A stretch of DNA of 64,000 bases from Altererythrobacter sp. BO-6 (GCF_011047315.1 NZ_CP049259.1:1488001-1552000); one strand, 5' to 3'; shown: positions 42,726 through 51,772, numbered from the stretch's first letter. A program made the numbers and translations. Notes: generated from the letters alone by a model not told the origin.

Positions 42726-43314
42726 TTGCCCCGCTTTGGTTCGCCCGTTTTACCCTCATCGCGGCGCACGCCCCTGATGGGCGATGTTCCGCTTGTGTTC
42801 GAATCGGCGGGATCACTCCCACCTAGCAATTTCGCAGGCCCAGCGGGGAATTACTTTTCCCCTGTTTGCCCACAGTCAGGCGCGGATTTCCCGGGAAAAA
42901 ACCGACTCATTACCTCATTCGCAGATATGGGATCTGCGACGGGAATGACTAGGTCTAGTAGGTGCCCCCGCGCCTGGAACCACTAGATACTGAATCACAG
43001 CGGACTCGCGCGCAAGAGGGTAAATGTCGATTTACCGTAACGGACGGGGCTGGCGGCAGGGTGTATTAGGTTACTGCAACGCAGCGACGCGCGGGAAATC
43101 CTTGGGTCGCGGCATGCGCAAGCCCAAAAATGAATCTGCGAAAAAATTTTTGCGGGCAAAAAGGCGGGATGCGGCTTGTGAATCAATCGAATCGAGCCGC
43201 GCAATTTTCGAGATCCGTTTCGGCCACCCTTGCCGGGAACGCACTTTGGCGCTGACGCGCACCCACCCGCAGATTGGGCCGCATCAACGCCAAAGCATTC
43301 CGCCTTCCGGGGGT
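42726..43314. other. Intergenic region with nrdA control signals
   Basis: About 590 nt between nrdA (minus) and the TonB-C-like gene (minus). No supported gene. It holds the putative NrdR boxes (42946-42994) and an inverted repeat, GGTAAAT-GTCG-ATTTACC, at 43019-43036. The nrdA leader would be about 200 nt long if transcription starts near the boxes. A lower-GC stretch with GAAAAAATTTTTGC occurs at 43139-43153. Confidence 0.5.
42946..42994. promoter_or_regulatory. Putative pair of NrdR boxes upstream of nrdA
   Basis: CTAGGTCTAG (42949-42958, inside ACTAGGTCTAGT) and CTAGATACTG (42983-42992) match 7 and 8 of 10 positions of the NrdR box core (CWATATWTWG). They are 34 nt apart, slightly more than the usual spacing of about 31 nt. 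Location before a class Ia reductase gene supports the call. NrdR represses nrd genes when dATP and ATP are bound. Confidence 0.4.
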
Positions 43315-43824
43315 TCAGGAAGGGGAATTCGCGGCGATGGTCAAAGCCAGCACCGGCGCGCTCTGCGAATGGGCCGCTTCTGCAATGCGCGCTGCTTCGC
43401 GTTGCGCCAGCTGGCGCTTCAACTTGCCCAACTGACCTTCGCTTTGGGCCACGATGATGTTCGCCTGGATCACCTGATCGTCCGGGTATCCCGCTGGCAG
43501 TGCACCGATCGAGTCGAGCCGGGCCACTGCGGTTAGCGCGGCCCGGTCGACAATGCGGTCACCCGACCTGTGATAAAGAGTGACATTTTCGGCCTGGCCC
43601 TGTTCGTCGACCTGGAAACGGACCTGGGCAAGCCCGCCACGGAAATAGTGGGCGGGCAGTGCGATCCGTCCAAGTTCCTGATCAAGTTCTTGGGATACTT
43701 CAGCCACGAAGCTTTCGGTGCTGCTGGCACCCGGCTTCACAGTGATGTCTTGCGAGACAAGCGGGGCGGGAAAGAGTGCTCCGGCAAGGGCCAGGGCAAC
43801 GCCACTAACGAATGTTCTGTTCAT
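43315..43824 (-). CDS. Exported TonB C-terminal-domain-like protein
   Basis: A 169-residue protein with a signal peptide (NRTFVSGVALALAGALF, cleavage near PLVSQ). The mature part contains a TonB/TolA C-terminal-like fold, LAQVRFQVDEQGQAENVTLY followed by DRAALTAVARLDSIGALPAG, but there is no transmembrane anchor or Pro-rich spanning segment, so it is not a classical TonB. A Gln/Ala-rich helix follows. The ATG at 43824 is preceded by GAAAGGATGATCC on the coding strand, the same leader as its paralogue at 47987-48475. Confidence 0.75.
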   Translation of the reverse strand: MNRTFVSGVALALAGALFPAPLVSQDITVKPGASSTESFVAEVSQELDQELGRIALPAHYFRGGLAQVRFQVDEQGQAENVTLYHRSGDRIVDRAALTAVARLDSIGALPAGYPDDQVIQANIIVAQSEGQLGKLKRQLAQREAARIAEAAHSQSAPVLALTIAANSPS

Positions 43825-44171
43825 GGGATCATCCTTTCGTTCGAAAAAGATGATCGGCCGCAGAGAGTACCGCACATAGTGCGACCACCTAGGTTCCGCG
43901 ATTACGGTCATTGGTCGATCGGAGCGCCGAATGCCTGCGGGCACACGCGTCGTCCTGAGGGGGAAGATACGCCGATCAGATGGACTGTCAAATGGTCGTC
44001 AAATTCTTGTCGCCTCCGTACAACTCGGCTGACTGCCGCGACCGCACAGCCTCATTAACTAACAATGCAAGCGGTCCGGATTGCCTGTCCGGGCAAGAAT
44101 CCATCGCGACTCGCAAAAGGCGCACATCGCCGATTGCGCCATGGCCTGTGCGGGAAGGACGTCCGGCCCGA
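43825..44171. other. Intergenic region without a recognised feature
   Basis: About 350 nt between the TonB-C-like gene and the end of the serine hydrolase, both on the minus strand. Apart from the leader of the TonB-C-like gene next to 43825, no gene, terminator or clear operator was found. A doubled GTCAAAT occurs near 43986-44005. Confidence 0.45.
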
Positions 44172-45851
44172 TCAGTCGCCTGTATCGGATCGCTCCAGAG
44201 CCATTTCCTGTCCGCCCTGGCCGATCACTGCGCCGGTCACCTTGCCATCCACCACGGTCAGCGAAACGGTGGCATCGACGCCTTGCACGGCAAACAAGGT
44301 CTCGCTTTGCGGAACCAGCGTCAGCGAGGGCTGCGAATTGAGTTTGGCGGTCAATTCGCCGCTGGCGCTTACCGCAAGCAGCAGTGTGCCGATTTCGCTG
44401 GTGTATGTGCCGACATAGCTGGCCAGCAGTTCCGGCTCGATCACCACGGCCGGTGCGGTTGAGACCGGCCCGGCCCAGTGCGAAATTTCCGCCTCGCTCG
44501 CGCCGTCCTGGTACATCGCCATCTGGAGCACGTCGTCAGCCCCGCGGCTGATGGCAAACCAGGTCAGGCTGGACGGGCCATAAAAGAACCTGTCCCCACC
44601 AGCCGGAAAGACTTCCCGCTCGCCTCCGCCAGTGCGCATAGTATAAAGCTTGCCATCGCGCTCATAGAACTTGCGTCCTTCGTTATCACTGATGCGATAT
44701 TCCCCAAGCAGAGGCGCAACCGCATCCATATCGAGCGGGACCTTGGCAAGGGCTTCGAACGGCTCACCGATGGCTAAGGCCGCAACCTTTGCCATCAGCG
44801 TATTGGCTGACACTTCGGGTGAATCCGTGTTGTTGAAGACCGCAACAAAGACATCGTGATCCGGCAGGTAAACGCTGGCGGTGTTGAATCCATTGATCCC
44901 GCCGCCATGGCCGATACTGGGCCGACCGCGAAATTCGCTGTTATCAAGCCCCAGTGCGTAATTGATCGTCTCGCCATTGGCGAGCGTGCCACGGCGAGTC
45001 ATCTCGCCGTACATGTCAGCACCCAATACCTTGCCGCCATGCAGGGCATTGGCCCAGGCAGCCAGATCGATCACATTGCCGCGCAAAGCGCCGGCAGCGC
45101 CTGGCACGCTGGCATCGATCGGGACCGCAAGCTCTGCCACACCATCATCGCCGGTGGTATAGCCGGTTGCCATCTCGCGCACAGCCGCTTCGTCGGCAAA
45201 GCTGCGCAAAGTCGCCAGGCCGAGCGGCTTCGAAATCCGCGCTTCCACTGCTTCATACCAAGGCTTCCCGGTAACCGCTTCGATCACCGCACCTACCAGT
45301 ATGTAACCGCTGTTGTTGTAGAGATATTGCTCGCCGGGGGTGAAATCCAATGGCCGATCCTTAAACACCGCGGTCAGTTCCGCAGTGGTCCAGTGGCGGC
45401 TCATGTTGGCTTCATTCATGAAACCGGGGATCGAGGTATAGGAGGCGATGCCCGAGGTGTGATTGAGCAGTTGCCGGATGGTCACGTTGGCCCCCGGCTC
45501 GGGATATTCCGGCAGGAACTTCGACAACGGGTCATCGAGCGAGAGCGACCCCTCCTGCGCCAGCTGCAAGATCACCGCAGCGGCAAACTGCTTGGTAATC
45601 GATCCGAGCCGGAACTGTGTTTCAGGCGTGATGGGCGCGCCCTGCTCGATATTCGCCATGCCCCGTGCGCCGACGAAAACATTCTGCGCATGTTCCGTGA
45701 CGATCACCGATACGCCTGGTCCATCGGCGGGAACGCTTTCTTCCAGCAGGGCTTCGACCTGTTCGGCAAAGCCGTCGGGAACAGCCAGGGCCTGGCTGGG
45801 CAGCAGTGCGATTGATGCCAGCAGCGCGGCCACGCGAATCCGTTTTAACAA
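44172..45851 (-). CDS. Beta-lactamase/penicillin-binding-protein-fold serine hydrolase
   Basis: A 559-residue exported serine hydrolase of the class C beta-lactamase/esterase group. Active-site motifs: SITKQF (S-x-x-K, about 85), YNNSGY (Y-x-N) and HGGGING (H-x-G in place of K-T-G). A signal peptide (IRVAALLASIALLPSQALA) precedes it. The C-terminal 180 residues form a separate beta domain (LGEYRIS, YVGTYTSEIGTLLLAVS) typical of DUF3471-like tails. I prefer the TTG at 45851, which has GGAG seven bases upstream, over an ATG 13 codons earlier with no ribosome site. It probably acts on peptides or esters in the periplasm; it is not a proven resistance enzyme. Confidence 0.82.
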   Translation of the reverse strand: MLKRIRVAALLASIALLPSQALAVPDGFAEQVEALLEESVPADGPGVSVIVTEHAQNVFVGARGMANIEQGAPITPETQFRLGSITKQFAAAVILQLAQEGSLSLDDPLSKFLPEYPEPGANVTIRQLLNHTSGIASYTSIPGFMNEANMSRHWTTAELTAVFKDRPLDFTPGEQYLYNNSGYILVGAVIEAVTGKPWYEAVEARISKPLGLATLRSFADEAAVREMATGYTTGDDGVAELAVPIDASVPGAAGALRGNVIDLAAWANALHGGKVLGADMYGEMTRRGTLANGETINYALGLDNSEFRGRPSIGHGGGINGFNTASVYLPDHDVFVAVFNNTDSPEVSANTLMAKVAALAIGEPFEALAKVPLDMDAVAPLLGEYRISDNEGRKFYERDGKLYTMRTGGGEREVFPAGGDRFFYGPSSLTWFAISRGADDVLQMAMYQDGASEAEISHWAGPVSTAPAVVIEPELLASYVGTYTSEIGTLLLAVSASGELTAKLNSQPSLTLVPQSETLFAVQGVDATVSLTVVDGKVTGAVIGQGGQEMALERSDTGD

Positions 45852-45950
45852 GGCAATTCTCCGGCTTAGTGTATTACTACAATATGCCACTACTAGAGGG
45901 TGCCCCGCCCGTTACGCAAGGCCAATTTTGCACTAGTTCCCAAAGCATTG

Positions 45951-46853
45951 CTAAACGAACAGTCTGTCGCCTTTCAGCGATCTGGTGAAGTGTTCGATGA
46001 AGGCGCGGGTGCGGGCATTGGGTGGCCGGCCATCGGGATAGACCGCGTGGATCGGCAGCACGCCTCCCGTCCACTGTGGCAGCAGCCGCCACAGCTGGCT
46101 GCGTTCGATCGCGTCCCGCACCAGCCATAGCGGCACCAGCCCGATCCCGACCCCCTCGATCAGCGCGGCAAGCGCCGCTTCGGAACTGTCGGTGCGGAGC
46201 CGGGCATTGGGCATGACCTCGCGGATTTCCGCGCCGCGCTCCAGCCGCCAGCTCTCGTGAGTCATGTCCGGCCCGATAAAGGCAATTGCCGGCAAGTCTG
46301 CCAGGCCGTCGACCGTTCGTGGCGTGCCTGCCCGGCTGATCAGGTCCGGCGCGCCGCACACCACCATCGGCACATCGCCCAGCTTGTGCGCCTGATCCGT
46401 CCGGCGGCGCGGCATGCCGATTGCCAGTGCCAGATCAGCTCCGGCTTCGCCCAGTCCGCGCGGATCGTCCGACAGTACGAGGTCGACATCGATCTCGTCA
46501 TGCTTTTCCATGAAGCGACTGACGCGCGGCACCAGCACGAAGCGGCCTAGCGAAACCGGGGCAAACAGTCGCAGCCGCCCGCTCAGCGCCTCGGCGCGGG
46601 CGCCGACCGATTGCTCGGCCTCTTCCAGCGAGCGCAGCACTTCGCGGGCCTTGGCGAGGAAAGCGCGGCCTTCGTCGGTCAGCGAGAACGAGCGCGTTGT
46701 CCGCGCGATCAACCGTGCACCAAGGTGCTCTTCCAGCTCCGATAGACGGCGGCTGATGGTCGGCTGGCTTTGCTTTTCTTCGCGCGCGACCGCGCTGAAG
46801 CTGCCGCGTTCGGCAAGACGGACGAAAACCCGGCAGGCGGCAAGAAAGTCCAT
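45951..46853 (-). CDS. LysR-family transcriptional regulator
   Basis: A 300-residue LysR regulator. The HTH at residues 1-60 reads FLAACRVFVRLAERGSFSAV then KQSQPTISRRLSELEEHLGA. The effector domain (about 90-295) includes LRLFAPVSLGRFVLVPRV and the PDGRPPNARTRAFIEHF end typical of the CrgA/DsdC-like subgroup. A large inverted repeat lies just upstream of its start (46875-46915) and is probably an autoregulatory site. The neighbouring alpha/beta hydrolase is encoded on the same strand upstream, so a divergent target is not visible here. Confidence 0.9.
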   Translation of the reverse strand: MDFLAACRVFVRLAERGSFSAVAREEKQSQPTISRRLSELEEHLGARLIARTTRSFSLTDEGRAFLAKAREVLRSLEEAEQSVGARAEALSGRLRLFAPVSLGRFVLVPRVSRFMEKHDEIDVDLVLSDDPRGLGEAGADLALAIGMPRRRTDQAHKLGDVPMVVCGAPDLISRAGTPRTVDGLADLPAIAFIGPDMTHESWRLERGAEIREVMPNARLRTDSSEAALAALIEGVGIGLVPLWLVRDAIERSQLWRLLPQWTGGVLPIHAVYPDGRPPNARTRAFIEHFTRSLKGDRLFV

Positions 46854-46874
46854 TACGGCGGCTATTTATCCAAA

Positions 46875-46915
46875 ATATGCATAAAAAGCACGATAATCAT
46901 GCGATTTATGCATAT
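46875..46915. promoter_or_regulatory. 11-bp inverted repeat in front of the LysR gene
   Basis: ATATGCATAAA (46875-46885) and TTTATGCATAT (46905-46915) are perfect reverse complements separated by 19 nt. Each arm contains the palindrome ATGCAT, with centres 30 nt apart. The region is AT-rich and starts 22 nt upstream of the lysR ATG, a place where LysR proteins often bind their own promoter. Confidence 0.65.
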
Positions 46916-46980
46916 CGGGAGTATAACCTAATCAAATCCTAACGGAATTTTCGCTGCCTGAGCGCGCTGACGGGCGCCTG

Positions 46981-47868
46981 TCAGGCCGCGGCCCTGGCAT
47001 GCTCCGCAATGTCACGCGCCAAGGTCTCGACCATTTCGACCGGCAAATCATGGCCCCAGCCGGGATAGGTCTTGAGTTTCGCCCCGGACACATGCCGCGC
47101 GGTGTCGTGACCGTGATCGACCGGCACCAGCGGGTCATCCTCGCCATGCAGCACCAGAGTGGGCGCAGTTACCGATGCGAGCCGCTCGCGGCGCGAACCA
47201 TCGGCAAGGATCGCCGCAAGCTGGCGCACGAAGCCTGCCGGATAGACACTGCGCCGCACGTTTTCAGTCACGCGCCGGCGCAACTCCTCCTCGTCAGCAC
47301 GGTATGCCGGGCTGCCGATCGCACGCGCGATATTCATGCCGTGCGCAACAAGCGCATCTTCCTCCATCGACCTGGGCCGCCGGGTGAGCGCCCTGACCGC
47401 GTGCGCGCGCGACCGCGCCAGCGAGCGATGCCCGGTGCTCGAGAAGATCGAGGTCAGCGACGCCACCTTTGCGGGATGCGACATCGCCATGTGCTGCGCA
47501 ATCATGCCGCCCATCGACGCGCCGACCACATGCGCGCGCTCGATCCTCAGCGCATCGAGCAAACCGATCCCGTCGCGCGCCATGTCCGCCAGCGAATAGG
47601 GCGAACGCAGGGGCAGCCCAAGCCGGTCGAAAATGACCATCCTGAGGATGCCGGGGGCCTTCGCCCCTTCCATCTTCTGGCTCAGGCCGATGTCGCGATT
47701 GTCATAGCGGATCACATGGAAGCCATGGCCCGCCAGCGCCTTGACCAGATCGATCGGCCAAAGCGTCATCTGCGCGCCCAGGCCCATCACCAGCAGCATC
47801 GGTGGATCGGACGGATCGCCATGTGTGTCGTAATGAAGAGTTATTCCATTCGCTTCGGCTTCGGCCAT
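46981..47868 (-). CDS. Alpha/beta-fold hydrolase
   Basis: A 295-residue alpha/beta hydrolase. It has the oxyanion segment MLLVMGLGAQMT, the nucleophile elbow VGASMGGMIAQ (Ser about 118), an acid in EDDPLVPVDHG and the His in YPGWGHDLP. Close family members act on esters or as chloroperoxidase-like and proline-iminopeptidase-like enzymes; the substrate is unknown. The ATG at 47868 was chosen because the N-terminal 21 residues of the longer frame are not family-like. It precedes lysR on the same strand by 127 nt. Confidence 0.85.
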   Translation of the reverse strand: MAEAEANGITLHYDTHGDPSDPPMLLVMGLGAQMTLWPIDLVKALAGHGFHVIRYDNRDIGLSQKMEGAKAPGILRMVIFDRLGLPLRSPYSLADMARDGIGLLDALRIERAHVVGASMGGMIAQHMAMSHPAKVASLTSIFSSTGHRSLARSRAHAVRALTRRPRSMEEDALVAHGMNIARAIGSPAYRADEEELRRRVTENVRRSVYPAGFVRQLAAILADGSRRERLASVTAPTLVLHGEDDPLVPVDHGHDTARHVSGAKLKTYPGWGHDLPVEMVETLARDIAEHARAAA

Positions 47869-47986
47869 ACTTCTCGCAACCCGTGCAATGCAGTTCCGCG
47901 CCGCGATTTGCTGCGGCGCGGATGCCTGCATCCTTGGCGAAGTTGCACCACCTCTGCAAGCCGGGTGGGCAAGGCCTGCAACGCGA

Positions 47987-48475
47987 TCAGCCGCCCAGCA
48001 CTACCAGCCTCTGCTCCGCCCCGTTCGAAGCGAGCCGGGCTTGCTCCGACTGTTCGAGCTTGGCCGCCAGCCGGGCATGGTCAAGCTCGTCGCGGGCAAA
48101 GATGACATTGGCCAGGAACTCGGCGTCGCGAACGCCGCTCACGGGTGCCTGGTTGAGATCGCGCAGCATGCGCACGGCGCGGTATGCGATCGATCTTGCG
48201 GCTGTGCCGGTCGAATTGCTGTAGGTCGAAAGGTCGGTCGGCCTGCCGTTCTCGTCCAGGCGGAAACGAATCTGGACGATGCCGGATTCGATCCGTCCGT
48301 CTTGCCTGTACGAGGCATTCCGAAGGTTTCGGTCAAGGTCCGACGATACGTCGTCCTGCCACTGTTCGAACGCCGATTGCGAGACGACGTAGATCGGCGC
48401 ATCATCGGCGAGAGCAGGGGAAACGGCGGCAAAAGCCAGCGCCGCCGGAAGCGAGATTTTGAAGAGAGTTTGCAT
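47987..48475 (-). CDS. Exported TonB C-terminal-domain-like protein, paralogue of 43315-43824
   Basis: A 162-residue protein with a signal peptide (TLFKISLPAALAFAAVSPALA). The mature core, GIVQIRFRLDENGRPTDL followed by SIAYRAVRMLRDLNQAPVSG, is the same TonB-C-like motif as in the gene at 43315. A Glu/Gln-rich helix (ARLAAKLEQSEQARLAS) follows. The leader on the coding strand is GAAAGGATGATCCG before the ATG, matching the paralogue. No membrane anchor. Probably periplasmic with unknown partner. Confidence 0.72.
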   Translation of the reverse strand: MQTLFKISLPAALAFAAVSPALADDAPIYVVSQSAFEQWQDDVSSDLDRNLRNASYRQDGRIESGIVQIRFRLDENGRPTDLSTYSNSTGTAARSIAYRAVRMLRDLNQAPVSGVRDAEFLANVIFARDELDHARLAAKLEQSEQARLASNGAEQRLVVLGG

Positions 48476-48756
48476 CGGATCATCCTTTCCATTTGGGGGA
48501 TGACCGACCGGTTTAACCATGGGGGGCGAGCCCAGTCCCAACGCCTAACCGCAGTATCAACGGCCGATCCGGAAGCGCGGGATATGGGGGTAATCGGGGG
48601 GTCGTGCCCGCGCTTCCTGACCCATATCTTGCCCTTGTGCACCTTCGCGGCAATCACGGATCGGCAGGCGGCGTTTCCATTCTGCCGATCACGTGTCACT
48701 TCCCACGAGCGGGCAATCTTGTCCGACGAGCGGCGAAGCCTGTGCAGGACGGTTCG

Positions 48757-49455
48757 TTAGGCCACCGCGGTTCCGAATAACGCGCCCACCCCCGCGGTAA
48801 CCGCCATGGCCGCCGCGCCCCAGAACACCACCCGCAACACGGGCCTGAGCATCGGTGCCCCGCCGGCGCGCGCGCCCAGCCCGCCGAGCAGGGCGAGGAA
48901 CACCAGCGAGGCAGCAACCACCGCTATAACCAGCGTTTCGCGCGGTACGAGGATGACCGTGACCAGCGGCAGCGCGGCGCCCACGGCAAAGGTCGCAGCG
49001 GAAGCCAGCGCCGCCACCAGCGGGCGGGCCGTGGTCAGTTCGGAAATCGCCAGCTCGTCGCGCGCATGCGCACCCAGCGCGTCATGCGCCATCAACTGGC
49101 GCGCCACTTCATCGGCCAGCTCGCCATCGAGCCCGCGCTCGCGATAGATCGCGGCGAGCTCTTCATGTTCGAACTCGGGCTGGTCAGCCAGCTCCTTGCG
49201 TTCGCGGGCGAGGTCAGCTTTTTCCGTGTCCGATTGCGAGCTGACCGAGACATATTCGCCCGCCGCCATCGACAGCGCGCCCGCCGCTAGCCCGGCCGAT
49301 CCGGCGAGCAGGATTACCGGCTTGTCCGCCGCCGCTGCGGCCACGCCCACTACCAGGCTGGCGGTCGAGACGATGCCATCATTCGCGCCCAGCACTGCCG
49401 CCCGCAGCCAGCCGATGCGGGTGATATTGTGCTGTTCGGAATGCAGGCGGCTCAT
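48757..49455 (-). CDS. VIT-family (CCC1-like) metal transporter
   Basis: A 232-residue integral membrane protein of the VIT1/CCC1 family, which moves Fe2+ or Mn2+. It starts RIGWLRAAVLGANDGIVSTASLV, the conserved Asn-Asp motif of helix 1, followed by SAGLAAGALSMAAGEYVSVSSQ. A charged cytosolic helix pair (about 75-135, rich in Glu) forms the metal-binding domain, and three more helices follow. Its ATG overlaps the nadB stop is not the case; rather, the nadB stop-side overlap is ATGA at 49452-49455, where nadB ends and this gene begins. It is last in the ABC-methyltransferase-nadB unit. Confidence 0.88.
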   Translation of the reverse strand: MSRLHSEQHNITRIGWLRAAVLGANDGIVSTASLVVGVAAAAADKPVILLAGSAGLAAGALSMAAGEYVSVSSQSDTEKADLARERKELADQPEFEHEELAAIYRERGLDGELADEVARQLMAHDALGAHARDELAISELTTARPLVAALASAATFAVGAALPLVTVILVPRETLVIAVVAASLVFLALLGGLGARAGGAPMLRPVLRVVFWGAAAMAVTAGVGALFGTAVA

Positions 49456-51038
49456 GGCACCAGCACCGTATCGCGCGCCACCGGCAATGTCTCGGGGTAA
49501 TCGAGCGTATAATGCAGTCCGCGGCTTTCCTTGCGTGCGAGCGCGCTCTTCACGATCAGCTCGGCCGATTGCAGCAGGTTCCGCAGTTCGATCAGGTCAG
49601 TGGTGACTCGGAAGTGCCCGTAATAGTCGTCCACTTCCTCGGTCAGCAGCTTGATCCGGTGCGCCGCGCGCTCGAGCCGTTTGGTGGTGCGCACGATCCC
49701 GACATAGTTCCACATGAAGCGGCGGATCTCGGTCCAGTTCTGCTTGATCACCACTTCCTCGTCGGGATCGGTGACGCGGCTTTCGTCCCAGTCCTTGATT
49801 GCCGGGGGCGAAGCCAGATCGTCCCAGCAGTCGAGGATGTCCTTCGCCGCCGCTTCGCCGAACACGAAACATTCGAGCAGGCTGTTGGAAGCCAGGCGGT
49901 TGGCACCATGCAGCCCGCTTTCGGTGCATTCGCCCGCGGCCCACAGCCCGGGCAGGTCGGTCCGCGCGTCGAGCCCGATCAGCACCCCGCCGCAGGTATA
50001 ATGCTGCGCCGGAACGACCGGGATCGGCCCCTTGGTCATGTCGATCCCCAGTCCCAGCAGCTTCTCATGGATCGTCGGAAAATGTTCGCGCACGAATTCG
50101 GGCGGCTGGTGGCTGATGTCGAGATGGACGTAATCGAGGCCATAGCGCTTGATCTGGTCGTCATTGGCGCGGGCCACGATATCGCGCGGAGCCAGCTCCA
50201 TCCGCTCCGGGTCATACCGCTCCATATAGCGCTCGCCGGTGACCGGGTTGAAAAGCCGCCCGCCTTCGCCCCGCACCGCCTCGGTGATCAGGAAGTTCTT
50301 GACGTCAAGGTTGTAGAGGCAGGTCGGGTGGAACTGCATCATCTCCATGTTGGAGACGCGGCACCCGGCGCGCCAAGCCATGGCGATCCCGTCGCCCGTG
50401 GCGCCGCGCGGCGCGGTGGAGAACTGGTAGACGCGCCCGGCCCCGCCGCTGGCGAGGATCGTGGCGCGCGCCACATGCTTTTCGACCTGCCCGGTCGCCT
50501 CGTTGAGCGCATAGGCGCCCCACACATGCCCGTTGCCGGAGAACCGTTCGCCGTGCCGCCCGGTGATGAGGTCGATGCAGGCACGGCCGGGCAGCAGCGT
50601 GATGTTGGGATTTTCCTCGGCCGCCTTGAGTAGCGCGGCCTGCACCGCCCAGCCGGTCGCATCGGCGACGTGGACAATGCGGCGGTGCGAATGCCCGCCC
50701 TCGCGGGTGAGGTGGAGATCGGGGCCATCGCGATTGAACGGCACGCCCAGTTCGATCAGCCGCTCGATCGATTGCGGCGCGTTCTCGATCACGAATTCCA
50801 CCGTCTCGCGCCGGTTGAGCCCGGCGCCCGCCACCATGGTGTCACGGATATGGTTCTCGAACGTGTCGCCGGCATCGAGCACTGCGGCGATCCCGCCCTG
50901 CGCCCAGGCGGTACTGCCCGAACGCAGGTCGCCCTTGGCCAGCACCAGCACGCGTTTCGTTTCCGCCAGCGCCAGCGCGGCGGTGAGCCCGGCTGCACCC
51001 GAACCGATGATAAGGACGTCGTGGGTCGCTTGCGTCAT
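49452..51038 (-). CDS. nadB: L-aspartate oxidase
   Basis: A 528-residue FAD-dependent enzyme that oxidises aspartate to iminoaspartate for NAD synthesis. Motifs: LIIGSGAAGLTAALALAE (FAD loop), STAWAQGGIAAVLD, EGGHSHRRIVHVADATG with active-site residues, GGAGRVYQFSTAPRGATGDG, and HYTCGGV then LPGLWAAGECTESGLHGANRLASNSLLE. The C-terminal helical domain starts near 430. nadA and nadC are not in the window. Its ATG is 2 nt after the methyltransferase stop, and its TGA overlaps the transporter's ATG (ATGA), so all four genes from 52704 to 48757 are tightly packed. Confidence 0.95.
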   Translation of the reverse strand: MTQATHDVLIIGSGAAGLTAALALAETKRVLVLAKGDLRSGSTAWAQGGIAAVLDAGDTFENHIRDTMVAGAGLNRRETVEFVIENAPQSIERLIELGVPFNRDGPDLHLTREGGHSHRRIVHVADATGWAVQAALLKAAEENPNITLLPGRACIDLITGRHGERFSGNGHVWGAYALNEATGQVEKHVARATILASGGAGRVYQFSTAPRGATGDGIAMAWRAGCRVSNMEMMQFHPTCLYNLDVKNFLITEAVRGEGGRLFNPVTGERYMERYDPERMELAPRDIVARANDDQIKRYGLDYVHLDISHQPPEFVREHFPTIHEKLLGLGIDMTKGPIPVVPAQHYTCGGVLIGLDARTDLPGLWAAGECTESGLHGANRLASNSLLECFVFGEAAAKDILDCWDDLASPPAIKDWDESRVTDPDEEVVIKQNWTEIRRFMWNYVGIVRTTKRLERAAHRIKLLTEEVDDYYGHFRVTTDLIELRNLLQSAELIVKSALARKESRGLHYTLDYPETLPVARDTVLVP

Positions 51039-51040
51039 GG

Positions 51041-51772
51041 CTAGCGCGCTATCACCAGCCGATAGCCCATGTCACGCACTTCGGCATCCAGCAGTGCGGC
51101 GTTCTCGCGCGCCCAATCCCCGCTACGTAAATCGGCTGCGAGCTGTTCAAGCCCGGCCTCAACGCCGACCAGCTTCCAGAACGACGAGCTGCCCTTGCGG
51201 ATACGCGGATCGAGATAGGCTTCGGGCCGGCGCCAATAGGCATAGAGAAACCCGTCGCTGCAATCGTGCGGGACCGGCACGGTTTCGATATCGACCGGGC
51301 CTAGATGGCGTTCATAGAAATCCAGCGGGGGCATCTGGTCCTCGTCAAGCGTGACAAGCTGCGGCCAGTATTCCATCTGCCATGCGCCCCGGAATGCCGG
51401 ATCGAAGGTCAGCAACACGACCGGACCGCGCGCGACCCGGCGCATCTCGGCCAATCCCTTTGCCTGGTCGGACCAGTGATGGATTGTAAGGACCGCCATG
51501 GCCGCATCGAACGATTTGTCAGCAAAAGGCAGGTCTTCAGCGCTGCCCTGCACCGCCGGTGCGCTGCCGGACGGGCGCTGCGCGATCATTTCCGCCGAGG
51601 GTTCAAGCGCGGTTACGTCGCGATCGATCGGCTCATAAGAGCCCGCGCCCGCACCGACATTGAGCACGCTCTGCGCATCGCCCAGCGCGGCGTGAAGCTG
51701 CGCAGCGATGCGCAGATCGGGGCGGCGCAGATTGGCATAATCGACCCCGATCGTATCGTAGAGCGCACTCAC
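51041..51772 (-). CDS. SAM-dependent methyltransferase (class I)
   Basis: A 243-residue methyltransferase of the ubiE-like group. Motif I: VLNVGAGAGSYEPID (about 37-51). The acidic ribose-binding residue is in VTALEPSAEMIAQR, and FDAAMAVLTIHHWSD marks the active-site region. It is sandwiched between the ABC ATPase gene upstream (whose stop overlaps its ATG as ATGA) and nadB downstream. The substrate is unknown; a small molecule is more likely than nucleic acid from the domain type. Confidence 0.83.
   Translation of the reverse strand: MSALYDTIGVDYANLRRPDLRIAAQLHAALGDAQSVLNVGAGAGSYEPIDRDVTALEPSAEMIAQRPSGSAPAVQGSAEDLPFADKSFDAAMAVLTIHHWSDQAKGLAEMRRVARGPVVLLTFDPAFRGAWQMEYWPQLVTLDEDQMPPLDFYERHLGPVDIETVPVPHDCSDGFLYAYWRRPEAYLDPRIRKGSSSFWKLVGVEAGLEQLAADLRSGDWARENAALLDAEVRDMGYRLVIAR

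Noticed and set aside
42726-42945. Cobalamin riboswitch in the nrdA leader
   Set aside because: The enzyme is class Ia (no B12) and no B12-box-like conserved sequence was seen.
41112-42986. Open frame of about 620 codons opposite nrdA
   Set aside because: nrdA is complete and conserved on the other strand; the antisense frame is rich in His/Arg/Ala typical of shadow frames.
44172-45851. Antibiotic-resistance beta-lactamase
   Set aside because: The third motif is H-x-G rather than K-T-G, and a large C-terminal domain is present, which fits esterase/peptidase relatives instead.
45852-45900. BlaI-type operator before the serine hydrolase
   Set aside because: TACTACA and TACTAG stretches are present but do not form the palindrome expected for BlaI, and no blaI or blaR gene is nearby.
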